Source: 188UL27-1 sp038526275 (lineage in GTDB: Bacteria > Pseudomonadota > Alphaproteobacteria > Rhodobacterales > Rhodobacteraceae). Taken from it: a stretch of 12,736 bases of DNA. The notes under the pieces were generated by a model. That model was not told the origin of the DNA, ran no database searches, and was given only the letters and a program-made list of their open reading frames with translations. The position numbers and the translations under genes are program-made. Of the stretch, positions 1-7,345 are shown one piece after another (position 1 is the first letter of the stretch; each line of letters opens with the position of its first letter). The stretch covers positions 1 to 12,736 of the forward strand of contig JBCBGY010000127.1 in NCBI GenBank assembly GCA_038526275.1, read 5' to 3'.

Positions 1-2
1 CT

Positions 3-440
3 GCGGAAGATGCGCTCAACCTGTTCGAGGTTATCTCGACGCTGGAAAGTCAGGCGGCAGCACGGGCTGCGGAGCGGATCACTGTGACTGATCTCAGCGA
101 TCTGGTCAAAAAGCACGAAGAAATGGTGCGGCACTATCAAAATGAGGATCTGGATCTCTATTTCACCCTGAACAGCAAGATCCACGACGCCATTGTCCGA
201 ATTGCTGATAATCCGATGCTGACATTGAGCCGAAGCAAGCTGATGATGCTCGCGCAAAGAGGACGCTATATGGCGATTTTCGATCGCAACCGATGGGGTC
301 AGTCGGTTTCGGAGCACGAGGCGCTTATGTCAGCCCTAGAAGCGCGTGATCCAGACGCCGCGAAGAGCATCTGGGCAGAGCATCTGATGAATACCGGACT
401 GTCGGTCAAGGTCGCGTTAGCGGAAGACAGCACGCGCTAG
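3..440 (+). CDS. GntR/FadR-family transcriptional regulator, C-terminal FCD domain (5' truncated by window edge)
   Basis: The open frame runs in from the left edge (first whole codon at 3) and ends with TAG at 438-440. The visible 145 residues are the effector-binding FCD domain of a FadR-type GntR regulator. The opening segment (NLFEVISTLESQAAARAAER) is the usual first helix of that domain. The scattered Asp/His set that binds metal in this family appears present: an Asp in DLDLYF, then His in KIHDAI, SEHEAL and AEHL. The DNA-binding winged helix lies outside the window. A GTG at 84 is only an internal codon, because the family match continues upstream of it. Family members sense small carboxylates or sugar acids; ligand and targets cannot be read here. 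The next gene on the same strand begins 143 bp later. The family call is firm, the role unknown. Confidence 0.88.
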   Translation, partial: AEDALNLFEVISTLESQAAARAAERITVTDLSDLVKKHEEMVRHYQNEDLDLYFTLNSKIHDAIVRIADNPMLTLSRSKLMMLAQRGRYMAIFDRNRWGQSVSEHEALMSALEARDPDAAKSIWAEHLMNTGLSVKVALAEDSTR

Positions 441-525
441 ACCTTGAACAGCTAAGACCGGCTTCCAAGTAGTATGTTGCACCCAAACCTTGACCCTCGG
501 GGAACATGCCGACAACCTTGAGGGC

Positions 526-549
526 GGACCTGATATTTTGCGCAGGTCC
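526..549. promoter_or_regulatory. Inverted repeat upstream of the metallopeptidase gene
   Basis: GGACCTG at 526-532 and CAGGTCC at 543-549 form a perfect 7-bp inverted repeat with a 10-bp spacer, 35 bp before the ATG at 584. Spacing and position suit an operator or a 5' leader hairpin. No T-tract follows, so an intrinsic terminator for the upstream GntR gene is less likely. ACCTTGA also occurs three times in this gap (441-447, 487-493, 515-521). Confidence 0.3.
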
Positions 550-583
550 AAGAATAGATTGAACCTAACCGAAAGTATTTACT

Positions 584-1033
584 ATGAAAATTGATAGTGC
601 GATGGAGGCCAAGTACCCAGAGTTGAGCCGCTGGATCGAACGTCATCTTCCGCGGGTACGATTTAAGTTTGAGCTTTTCCGCGTGTTTGCCCGATATACC
701 GAGGGATCGAAAAAGGATGCGCGGGCCATGCTGAAGCGCGGCTCCTTGCCTCTCATCAATGCACGCGATTTGAAGCGGGGTGCCAATGGAGCATTCAACG
801 CGAGTTGGGGTCATAATACCGTCTGGCTGTCGACAGAAGTTTGCGAAAAATTTGAGACCAACGAAACGGCACAAAAGGACGCCAGAATGCACCGTTTGAT
901 CGAGAGCACACTGCTGCACGAGATGGTGCATTGGTGTGATTTTTCCAAGGACGGCAAGCATAAGACCCACGAGGTGGGCGAAGACTTCGAAGAAGACGCA
1001 TACGGCTACAATGTGGGTCGATATTGGATTTGA
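584..1033 (+). CDS. Stand-alone zinc metallopeptidase resembling polymorphic-toxin metallopeptidase domains (Tox-MPTase3-like)
   Basis: A 149-aa protein with a zincin signature HEMVH at residues 112-116, followed by WCD (117-119) and, 16 residues further on, EDFEEDAYG (133-141). The two histidines would bind zinc and the glutamate would activate water. An acidic residue in the downstream segment is the likely third ligand. The arrangement HExxHW-D, G-E, FE-AYG resembles the metallopeptidase toxin 3 domain, normally the C-terminal tip of large secreted polymorphic toxins. Here it is a free-standing gene with no signal peptide, membrane segment or delivery domain. No immunity-type gene follows; the next gene is convergent. 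The ATG at 584 gives the full domain, but the ribosome site before it (GAAAG) is weak. The fold and zinc motif are clear; a toxin role is inference, and a housekeeping or phage-derived protease is possible. Confidence 0.7.
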   Translation: MKIDSAMEAKYPELSRWIERHLPRVRFKFELFRVFARYTEGSKKDARAMLKRGSLPLINARDLKRGANGAFNASWGHNTVWLSTEVCEKFETNETAQKDARMHRLIESTLLHEMVHWCDFSKDGKHKTHEVGEDFEEDAYGYNVGRYWI

Positions 1034-1092
1034 TCAGCGGATCCAATACGGAGCGCGTAACTTTCCCATGCAGCCGGTCCTTCATGGATACT

Positions 1093-1124
1093 TCTTCCAA
1101 CATCAACCGAACGATGTTGGAAGA
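1093..1124. terminator. Strong stem-loop between convergent genes, possible bidirectional terminator
   Basis: TCTTCCAACATC (1093-1104) and GATGTTGGAAGA (1113-1124) are perfect 12-bp arms around an 8-nt loop. It sits 59 bp after the metallopeptidase stop and 80 bp beyond the stop of the convergent flavoprotein operon, so it could end transcription from both sides. Neither strand has a clear T-tract after the stem, so a factor-dependent or RNA-stabilising role is possible. A weaker hairpin (TGTTGG 1197-1202, CCAACA 1210-1215) overlaps the stop codon of the flavoprotein gene. Confidence 0.5.
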
Positions 1125-1204
1125 TACCGGCGAAAACAGTTGAACGGCCCTGCAAAGCGCAGCCGTCACTCTCGAACGAATGAAACGCAAACGGTCTGTT
1201 GGCG

Positions 1205-2512
1205 TTACCCCAACACAGAAAAACTGGATTCCTCGTTGATAGGGCGTTTCCGGGAGTAGAAACCGACATCGGTTGTTCGCTCAATGTAAGGTAAGTGGAA
1301 CTGCAGCGGGCTGGAATCGTGGTCGTTCCCTGCCTCACAATAGTCAATCAGTGCCGCCATCATCTTACCCGCAATGGGCGCGTTCTTGTACTGGTTCCCG
1401 CTGGTGCCGCAGGCCATGTAGAAACCTGGAAGGCTCGACTTGTCATAGATCGGAATCCAGTCTGTTGACGCGTCATAAAGATCCACCACACCACGGGTTT
1501 GGCTGGGTATGCCGAGCGACGGGACCCGTTGGCCATAACGTTGCGCCTGTAGCGACCATTGGTCGGTGAAGTCGCGGTTGTAACTGGCGTCGTCTTCCAC
1601 CCAGACATGCGGATCGCATTCCGGATCCTCGCTGCCGATCAGAATGTGATTGCCATGTTCAGGGCGGCAGTAACAGGCGATGTCGCTGTCAGAGACGATC
1701 ATGCCTTGCGTTTCAAAGTCGAAGCCGTCCGGGGCCGGGACATGCACGACCTCTTGCCGTAGCGGGCGCGTTGTGATCGTCATGTCGCCCAGAACATTCG
1801 CCATCGCATTGATCTTCGACGAGGCCGGGCCGGCGACATTCACAACCACCGGCGCGTGGAATTCCTCCCCCTGCTTTGAGCGTACACCGCTCACCCGACC
1901 GTTGTTGGTCAAAATTTCGGCGACCTCTGTCCCGAGGCGATGTTCTGCACCGTACCGGCGCGCGGCATCGGCCAGGTTTTGTGCCGACAGTGCCGGGTCG
2001 GTCACGTAGCCGCCGTTTGGCCAAAAGACCCCACCGCGCAATTGACCACCGGACGGTTCACCGAAACTGGGGTCGTTCATCCGTTTTGCAGGGCCGAAAC
2101 GTTCGAGGGAATAAACGGGCAAGCGGCCGGTGATGTCGTCCCGGGACCACTCTTCGAACGGACAGTTGAGCGTCGCGCTATTTCCCATGTGCTTTTCAAG
2201 ATAGCCGTTCGCTTCGGTCTTCATAACCAGACAGCCAACTTCGCGAAACTTGGCGAGCGGCGTGTCGCCCGGCAACCCCAGATACTCCGCCCAGTCGCGC
2301 CAATAGTGATAGCCCTCCCAAGCAAAGGCAGTGCCATCGAGGGTGGAATAATGCATCCGGATGATCGCGCAGGACCCGGCAGTAGAGCCATGACCTGCCT
2401 GTGCGTTTCGGTCGATGGTGAGCGTTTTCCAACCAGCCTTGGCCATCTCGAAGGCGAGCGCGGATCCGATCACACCTGCGCCAATAATGATTGCGTCTGC
2501 GGTTTCTGTCAT
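1205..2512 (-). CDS. FAD-dependent oxidoreductase, DAO family (sarcosine/glycine oxidase-like amine oxidase)
   Basis: A 435-aa flavoprotein, last gene of the four-gene operon. The N-terminal dinucleotide-binding motif GAGVIG is at residues 11-16, with an acidic residue (D34) ending the second strand where FAD ribose is bound. STAGSCAIIRMHYS (about 43-56) is the usual segment after the nucleotide fold in sarcosine-oxidase-like proteins. The C-terminal FAD-closing segment CGTSGNQYKNAPIAGKMMAA is near 368-387. The family oxidises C-N bonds of secondary or N-methylated amino acids, giving an imine that hydrolyses. Length fits a single-domain DAO enzyme. The ATG overlaps the TGA of the tetR gene by 4 bp and has a good ribosome site (AAAGGAAA), so translation is probably coupled. 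The substrate is unproven; sarcosine or a related N-methyl amine is suggested by the neighbours. Confidence 0.9.
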   Translation of the reverse strand: MTETADAIIIGAGVIGSALAFEMAKAGWKTLTIDRNAQAGHGSTAGSCAIIRMHYSTLDGTAFAWEGYHYWRDWAEYLGLPGDTPLAKFREVGCLVMKTEANGYLEKHMGNSATLNCPFEEWSRDDITGRLPVYSLERFGPAKRMNDPSFGEPSGGQLRGGVFWPNGGYVTDPALSAQNLADAARRYGAEHRLGTEVAEILTNNGRVSGVRSKQGEEFHAPVVVNVAGPASSKINAMANVLGDMTITTRPLRQEVVHVPAPDGFDFETQGMIVSDSDIACYCRPEHGNHILIGSEDPECDPHVWVEDDASYNRDFTDQWSLQAQRYGQRVPSLGIPSQTRGVVDLYDASTDWIPIYDKSSLPGFYMACGTSGNQYKNAPIAGKMMAALIDYCEAGNDHDSSPLQFHLPYIERTTDVGFYSRKRPINEESSFSVLG

Positions 2513-3186
2513 GGGACGTTTCCTTTCTCGGCCAGCCTGGCAAAGTCCTCCAGCGCCTCGATTTCGGACTCACGTGGCATCTGGCCCGTGAAGCAGTAGA
2601 GGTATGTTGGAACCAGGTTCAGACGGTCAGACGTGGGCTCGTTCAACTCGGCCAGGTCGTAACCCACCTGCATGAAGTAAAGAACGCGCGCTCGAACCAT
2701 GGCTTCTTCCGGCGGGAAGCCGAACCGAGCAAACATTGCGGCCAGAGCATCCAGCCGGGTCTGGTCGGAGAGGTCGAGCGCACGGCGCACCTTTCCGGAA
2801 CGGCGGGACCAGGCGCGAATGGCGAAATCGAGCGGATTGTTAAAGAGGCTCTTGTCGATGAAACAGTGAAAGTAATGGCACACCGCTTCGGTGATGGTTT
2901 CTGCGGGCTGACCGGCCTTTGCGACAATGGCGGCGGTGTTGGTGTCCTGCCAATGCTGCAAGAGCGCATCCAGCAGTTCCTGGCGCGACTTGAAGTACCA
3001 ATAGAAGCTGGAGCGTGACACGCCCAGTCGGGTGCCAAGGTTCAGCACCTTTACCTGATCCACGCCGTCGCTGACCAGAACGTCAAGGGCAACGTTAATC
3101 CAGTCCTGGCGAGTGACCTTGATGTTTCCAACAAGGGGTTCCTTGTCTGGATCGTCGCGGTGAAGGAGTGTCTTCTCGTCAGCCAT
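2509..3186 (-). CDS. TetR-family transcriptional regulator
   Basis: A 225-aa protein with a TetR helix-turn-helix at about residues 46-66 (VKVLNLGTRLGVSRSSFYWY), followed by the typical FKSRQELLDALL helix. The remainder is a helical ligand-binding domain. About 25 residues precede the first DNA-binding helix, slightly long but normal. The gene lies inside the operon, 3 bp after the TAG of the methyltransferase gene and overlapping the next flavoprotein gene by 4 bp, so it is made together with the enzymes it probably controls. An 18-bp perfect palindrome at 7288-7305 upstream of the operon is a reasonable candidate operator, which would make it self-regulating. It does not look like BetI. The inducer is unknown; a substrate or product of the operon enzymes is the natural guess. 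Confidence 0.92.
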   Translation of the reverse strand: MADEKTLLHRDDPDKEPLVGNIKVTRQDWINVALDVLVSDGVDQVKVLNLGTRLGVSRSSFYWYFKSRQELLDALLQHWQDTNTAAIVAKAGQPAETITEAVCHYFHCFIDKSLFNNPLDFAIRAWSRRSGKVRRALDLSDQTRLDALAAMFARFGFPPEEAMVRARVLYFMQVGYDLAELNEPTSDRLNLVPTYLYCFTGQMPRESEIEALEDFARLAEKGNVP

Positions 3187-3189
3187 GAC

Positions 3190-4719
3190 CTAGCTTTCCG
3201 GCGGTGCGCCACCAGCGGCGGAGCGGGCCTCTATGTATCGCTTCATTGTACTGATGCGGGCCGGGTCGGGCGCGGGGCCAGTGTCGTCGGCCAGAATTTT
3301 CTGCCAGATCTTTGTGGCGCGGGCGCTCGCATCCTGCGCTCCGCGTTCTGTCCAGGTCCCGAAATTGGCATAGTCATGGACGACGGGTTCGTAGAACTCG
3401 GTCTGATAACGGGACATCGTCTGCGCTGCGGCGAAGAAATGGCCGCTGGGTTGGACTTCCCTAAGCGCATCGAATCCAATTTCGGACATACCTGCCTTTG
3501 CCCCTGCGCAAAGTTCGGCGATCATATTCAGGACGTCGATATCGGTGATGAGTTTCTCGTAGCTCACGGTCAAGCCCCCTTCGAGCCAACCGGCCGAGTG
3601 GATGATCACCGTAGCACCCGCCAGCAAACATCCCCAAAGGCCCAACTGGTTCTCGTTTGCGGCCTGAACATCGTTAAGGTTGGCCGCCGATCCGGCCGCA
3701 CTGCGCCACGGCAAACCGATCAGGCGAGCGAGCTGGCCCGCCGCCAACGAGGCCTGAAAATGCGCGGGGGTGCCAAAGGCTGGAGCGCCGGACCTCATAT
3801 CAACGTTCGACGTGAATGTGCCGTAGCAGACAGGAGCGCCCGGTTTTGCCAGCTGGGTCAGCGTGATTGCGGCTAGCGCTTCTGCGTGGCTTAAGGTGAT
3901 CGCGCCTGCGACCGTGATCGGAGCCATAGCGCCCATCAAGGTGAACGGCGTGACAATGGAAACCTGACCGGCGCGGGCGAAGTCGATCAGTCCCTGCGCC
4001 ATGGGAATGTCGAGGGTGCGAGGGCTATTGGTATTGATGATCGTGTAGCAATGGGGTTCGGCGTGGAACGCCTCATCGGTCAGGCCCCGAAAGTCGCGCA
4101 GTATCTCGAAGCTTTCGGTTACCTGCGGGGTGCCGCGGCAGAACACGAAGGGCAGCTTGTCGCTGTGGGTGAGCTGCGTTTCCATCGTAAAGTAGTGGCG
4201 CACATTGGTCGGAACGTCCTGCGGCTCGACCAGCGGTGGCATCATTTGCAGCACATCGAAATGCTGGGTGATCTGCACCAGTTCCCGGAAATCGCGTGCC
4301 GTACCTGGCCGACGGCCTCGGGTGAGGTCTGTGGCATGGGGCGCGCCAGCACCGGGTTGAAAGTTGAGCGTACCGAGTTCAAGAAGAATGTCGCGATCGC
4401 GGTTTCCCGTGCGACAGGTGATAGAGCAAGGCGCGGTGGCAAGGGCGGCGGTGACGATCTCGCGACCGATGAAGACCATGTCATCTTCGATGCGGGCACC
4501 GCCTTGCCGGAACAGGTCGCGTGCCTCTGGCAGGAGCAGCTTGATGCCCAGCTCTTCCAGGGTTTGCAGGGCGGTGTCGTGGATCGCCGCGATCTCATCT
4601 GTGCTGAACACATCCATCGGCGGGAACGGATTTCGCAACTGCCGGTAATTCACCTCGCGCTTGGGAGCCGCGTCGCCCCGTGCCAAGCGTCTTCGGCGTC
4701 CGGCGCTGCCCGCTTTCAT
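3190..4719 (-). CDS. MttB-family (COG5598) methylamine methyltransferase homologue, non-pyrrolysine
   Basis: A 509-aa member of the trimethylamine methyltransferase family. The basic N-terminal GRRRRLARG, the helix FSTDEIAAIHDTALQTLEELGIK (about 38-60), the central barrel, and the C-terminal segment with FYEPVVHDYANFGTW (about 442-456) match the family pattern. Archaeal MttB carries pyrrolysine encoded by an in-frame TAG. This reading frame has no internal TAG, and its only TAG is the terminal stop (3190-3192). It thus belongs with the pyrrolysine-free group that includes glycine betaine methyltransferase MtgB, which moves a methyl group from a quaternary amine to a cob(I)alamin protein. The start overlaps the upstream flavoprotein stop by 4 bp, with GAGG almost touching the ATG, which suggests translational coupling. 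No corrinoid protein gene is nearby. Family is firm; the substrate is inference. Confidence 0.88.
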   Translation of the reverse strand: MKAGSAGRRRRLARGDAAPKREVNYRQLRNPFPPMDVFSTDEIAAIHDTALQTLEELGIKLLLPEARDLFRQGGARIEDDMVFIGREIVTAALATAPCSITCRTGNRDRDILLELGTLNFQPGAGAPHATDLTRGRRPGTARDFRELVQITQHFDVLQMMPPLVEPQDVPTNVRHYFTMETQLTHSDKLPFVFCRGTPQVTESFEILRDFRGLTDEAFHAEPHCYTIINTNSPRTLDIPMAQGLIDFARAGQVSIVTPFTLMGAMAPITVAGAITLSHAEALAAITLTQLAKPGAPVCYGTFTSNVDMRSGAPAFGTPAHFQASLAAGQLARLIGLPWRSAAGSAANLNDVQAANENQLGLWGCLLAGATVIIHSAGWLEGGLTVSYEKLITDIDVLNMIAELCAGAKAGMSEIGFDALREVQPSGHFFAAAQTMSRYQTEFYEPVVHDYANFGTWTERGAQDASARATKIWQKILADDTGPAPDPARISTMKRYIEARSAAGGAPPES

Positions 4720-7121
4720 CCTCGCATGGCCTTACCCTCAGGATCATAGGGCGATGGGGCCAGAACCCGCGCTTTGCATTCCTGCCCCACAACATGAACG
4801 CTGAGATCCGTGCCGGGCTCGGTCAGATCAGTGTCGACCATAGCCATGGCGAGCGATTTCTTCAGCGTGTGGCCGTAAGCGCCCGACGTGACGAAGCCCA
4901 CAAGTTTGCCTTCTCGCCAAACCGGTTCATAACCGCTGGCATCGGCATCTTTGCTGTCGACTTCCAAAGTCACGAGTCGCTGGTTTGGGCCATTGCCATC
5001 ACGCTCAGCAATCGCGGCCTCGCGTCCTTTGAAATCCCCCTTGTCCCAGGCGATCCAACGGTCCATTCCAGTCATACCGGGGGTCCGGTCCTGGGTGAAT
5101 TCCGCGCTCCAGATGCCGAAGCTCTTTTCAATCCGGGTCGAAAGCAGCGCATTGAACCCACATTCGCGCAGGCCTTCGGTTGCCCCGGCCTCCAGCAGCA
5201 TGCGACGCAGCGCGACATGATCACCGTAGCGACAGTTGATCTCGTAGCCCAACTCGCCCGTGACCGACATGCGTGCCACATGGGCGTGTACGAGCCCGAT
5301 ATCGAAGCGTGCGCACCCCATGAAGCCAAGCGTAGAGATATCCTGTTCGGCTAATTTTTCGATGACCTCGCGAGACTTCGGTCCGGCAAGACCAAACCCG
5401 CAGATTTCTTCGCCCAAATCTCGGACTTGGACGCCGTCAGCGAGGTGATCGTTAAACCACCGCATGTGCCAGGCGCGCAGGTAGTAGGACCCCATCAGCC
5501 ACCACGTTCCGTCGCCCCAGTTCAGCAGCGTCAAATCACCCTTCAGCCGACCATTCGGGGCCAGCATCACAGCGAGCCGTGCTCGACCGGGACCTGGCAG
5601 CTTGGTGGCAAGGAGGCCGTCAAGCCATTCCCTGGCCTTTGGGCCCGTCACCTCGTACCGACTAAAGCCGGTGATATCGAGAAGTCCCGCTGCCTCTCGG
5701 ATCGCCTTGCACTCCTCCCCGACAAGGGAAAAGGCGTTCGAACGCCTGAGCGTTGGTGCTTCCTCAAAACCACGCGGTCCGAAATAGAGTGGCACTTCGA
5801 GATCCCAACTCACGCCCCATTTGCAGCCAGCCTCCGTCATAGCATCATGCGCAGGTGCCATCTTCAGCGGCCGTCCGGCGGGAAGCTGTTCGTTGGGATA
5901 GGTCATGACGAAGCGGCGGGAGTAGAATTGCCCGGTCGTCTCGCGAATATACCGCTTGTTCTCGGCAAACTTGCCGTACCGCGCGACATCCATCGACCAC
6001 GCATCCGCTTCGGGTTCGCCATGGATCATCCATTCGGCAAGCGTTTTGCCAACTCCGCCGCCCTGCAAGAAACCCGCCATCACAGCGCAAGCCGACCAAT
6101 AGCCCCGTTTGCCAGGAACAGGTCCGACCAGCGGGTTGCCGTCCGGGGAAAACGTGAACGCACCATTGACCCAGGTTTTGATCCCGACATCCTGGATCGC
6201 CGGGTAGCGTTCGAAGCCAAGGGTTAGCTCGTTCTCTATCCGATCCAACTGTTCTTGAAACAGTTCTTCGCCGTAGGTCCACGGAGCACCATCCATGGCC
6301 CAATGTTCATGGTCAATCTCGTATATGCCGACGAGAACACCTTTCTGGTCTTGCCGCATGTACGTGAAACCTTCGAGATCGACCGTCATGGGCATCTCAA
6401 AGTTTGCAGCCGCGACCTCAGGCACCGTATCCGTGACCAGGTAGTGATGCTTCAAAGGCGAAACTGGCAGTTCAATCCCGGCCATCCGTCCAACCTGTTT
6501 CGCCCAAAGACCGGCTGCGTTGACCACATGCTCGCACGTGATGTCGCCTTTATCCGTCTCGACCAGCCAACCTTCGGAGGTTTGAGTCAGGCGTTGGACC
6601 TTGGTTTCCTCATAATATTCTGCGCCGCGCTTCTTCGCGGCCGTCGCGTAGGCCTGCACCGTACCGGTGGTGTCGATGTAGCCTTCTCGATCTGCCCACA
6701 TGGCCCCCAGAACACCATCCTTGGACATGATCGGGCAGCGTTTTCGCGCCTCTTCCGGACTAATAAGCTCGCAATCATTGATGCCGATGGATTGGAAGAT
6801 GCGGAAGTTCGCTTGCAGCCATTCCCAACGCTCCGGAGTGCCCGCCAGGGTCAGGCCGCCGGTCATGTGCAGACCGATGCTTTGTCCGGATTCAGCTTCG
6901 ATCTTCGTGAGCAGATCAATTGTATAGGCCTGGAGCGACGCCATGTTAGGGTCCGCGTTCAGTGCGTGCACACCACCGGCTGCATGCCAGGAAGAGCCAG
7001 ATGCGAGCCGTCGCCGCTCCAGCATAACAACGTCCGTCCAGCCAAATTTCGCCAGATGATAAAGGACGGAGGCGCCGACCACGCCTCCTCCGATGACAAC
7101 GACCCGGTATCCGTTCTTCAC
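4716..7121 (-). CDS. Dimethylglycine/sarcosine dehydrogenase-like FAD protein with GcvT (folate-binding) half
   Basis: An 801-aa two-part enzyme and first gene of the operon. Residues 5-365 form the FAD (DAO) domain with GGGVVG at 11-16 and E35. Residues 45-46 are Trp-His in GSSWHAAGG, the place where dimethylglycine oxidase and dehydrogenase attach FAD covalently to histidine. About 368-425 is the FAD oxidoreductase middle domain, about 427-690 the aminomethyltransferase (GcvT) domain with GELGYE near 622-627, and about 712-795 its C-terminal barrel. In this family the flavin half oxidises an N-methyl group and the GcvT half traps the formaldehyde equivalent on tetrahydrofolate. The start is GTG at 7121-7119, supported by a strong ribosome site at 7131-7136. 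The next gene overlaps by 4 bp. Whether the substrate is dimethylglycine, sarcosine or another N-methyl amine cannot be decided by reading. Confidence 0.92.
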   Translation of the reverse strand: MKNGYRVVVIGGGVVGASVLYHLAKFGWTDVVMLERRRLASGSSWHAAGGVHALNADPNMASLQAYTIDLLTKIEAESGQSIGLHMTGGLTLAGTPERWEWLQANFRIFQSIGINDCELISPEEARKRCPIMSKDGVLGAMWADREGYIDTTGTVQAYATAAKKRGAEYYEETKVQRLTQTSEGWLVETDKGDITCEHVVNAAGLWAKQVGRMAGIELPVSPLKHHYLVTDTVPEVAAANFEMPMTVDLEGFTYMRQDQKGVLVGIYEIDHEHWAMDGAPWTYGEELFQEQLDRIENELTLGFERYPAIQDVGIKTWVNGAFTFSPDGNPLVGPVPGKRGYWSACAVMAGFLQGGGVGKTLAEWMIHGEPEADAWSMDVARYGKFAENKRYIRETTGQFYSRRFVMTYPNEQLPAGRPLKMAPAHDAMTEAGCKWGVSWDLEVPLYFGPRGFEEAPTLRRSNAFSLVGEECKAIREAAGLLDITGFSRYEVTGPKAREWLDGLLATKLPGPGRARLAVMLAPNGRLKGDLTLLNWGDGTWWLMGSYYLRAWHMRWFNDHLADGVQVRDLGEEICGFGLAGPKSREVIEKLAEQDISTLGFMGCARFDIGLVHAHVARMSVTGELGYEINCRYGDHVALRRMLLEAGATEGLRECGFNALLSTRIEKSFGIWSAEFTQDRTPGMTGMDRWIAWDKGDFKGREAAIAERDGNGPNQRLVTLEVDSKDADASGYEPVWREGKLVGFVTSGAYGHTLKKSLAMAMVDTDLTEPGTDLSVHVVGQECKARVLAPSPYDPEGKAMRG

Positions 7122-7130
7122 GGTCGACTC

Positions 7131-7136
7131 ACCTCC
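7131..7136 (-). promoter_or_regulatory. Ribosome binding site deciding the GTG start of the operon's first gene
   Basis: The minus strand reads GGAGGT here, nearly the ideal Shine-Dalgarno sequence, about 9-10 nt before the GTG at 7121. It fixes the start of the 801-aa flavoprotein and implies efficient translation of the operon's first gene. Confidence 0.75.
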
Positions 7137-7199
7137 AACTGCCAGTCTCGGGAGAGGCTAACAGTCGCCCATTCAACGCGCTAGACAATTGTGTCCAGT

Positions 7200-7261
7200 G
7201 GCATTCCGATACGGCAACTGCCAAAACCCGTATATGCTAGGCTGTTGGAATTCTGATACCG
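7200..7261 (+). repeat. Imperfect direct repeat in the operon leader region
   Basis: GGCATTCCGATACGG (7200-7214) and GGAATTCTGATACCG (7247-7261) match at 12 of 15 positions and begin 47 bp apart, between the operon start and the 18-bp palindrome. They could be paired regulator half-sites. They may also be chance; nothing else supports a function. Confidence 0.3.
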
Positions 7262-7287
7262 TGCTGAAAATCTGGACAATCAGGAAA

Positions 7288-7305
7288 CAGACCAACGTTG
7301 GTCTG
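7288..7305. promoter_or_regulatory. 18-bp perfect palindrome, candidate operator of the operon's TetR regulator
   Basis: CAGACCAACGTTGGTCTG reads the same on both strands with no spacer. It lies 167 bp upstream of the operon's GTG start and 88 bp beyond the stop of the replication initiator gene. Length and perfect dyad symmetry are typical of a TetR-dimer operator. A site used by the replicon (initiator or ParB) is an alternative, but its sequence differs from the two parB-linked palindromes. Confidence 0.5.
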
Positions 7306-7345
7306 CATCCGGTTAAAAACTTATTTTGAACAGCCTGGCAGCATA

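Noticed and set aside
452..1347. Overlapping open frames on - at 452-970, 795-1190 and 1006-1347, and on + at 936-1259
   Set aside because: They overlap the metallopeptidase gene or the operon end and have no family resemblance. The metallopeptidase has a clear zinc motif and is the real gene there.
3190..3192. TAG stop of the MttB-family gene as a possible pyrrolysine codon
   Set aside because: The stop is at the normal end of the protein and is followed within a few bases by the tetR start. Pyrrolysine in this family sits well inside the protein, and no pyl genes are visible.
5427..6227. A 266-codon open frame on + inside the large flavoprotein gene, with similar long antisense frames at 6255-7184, 3160-3876 and 1940-2599
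   Set aside because: They lie opposite convincing genes, have no recognisable domains, and are expected as codon-bias shadows in G+C-rich DNA.
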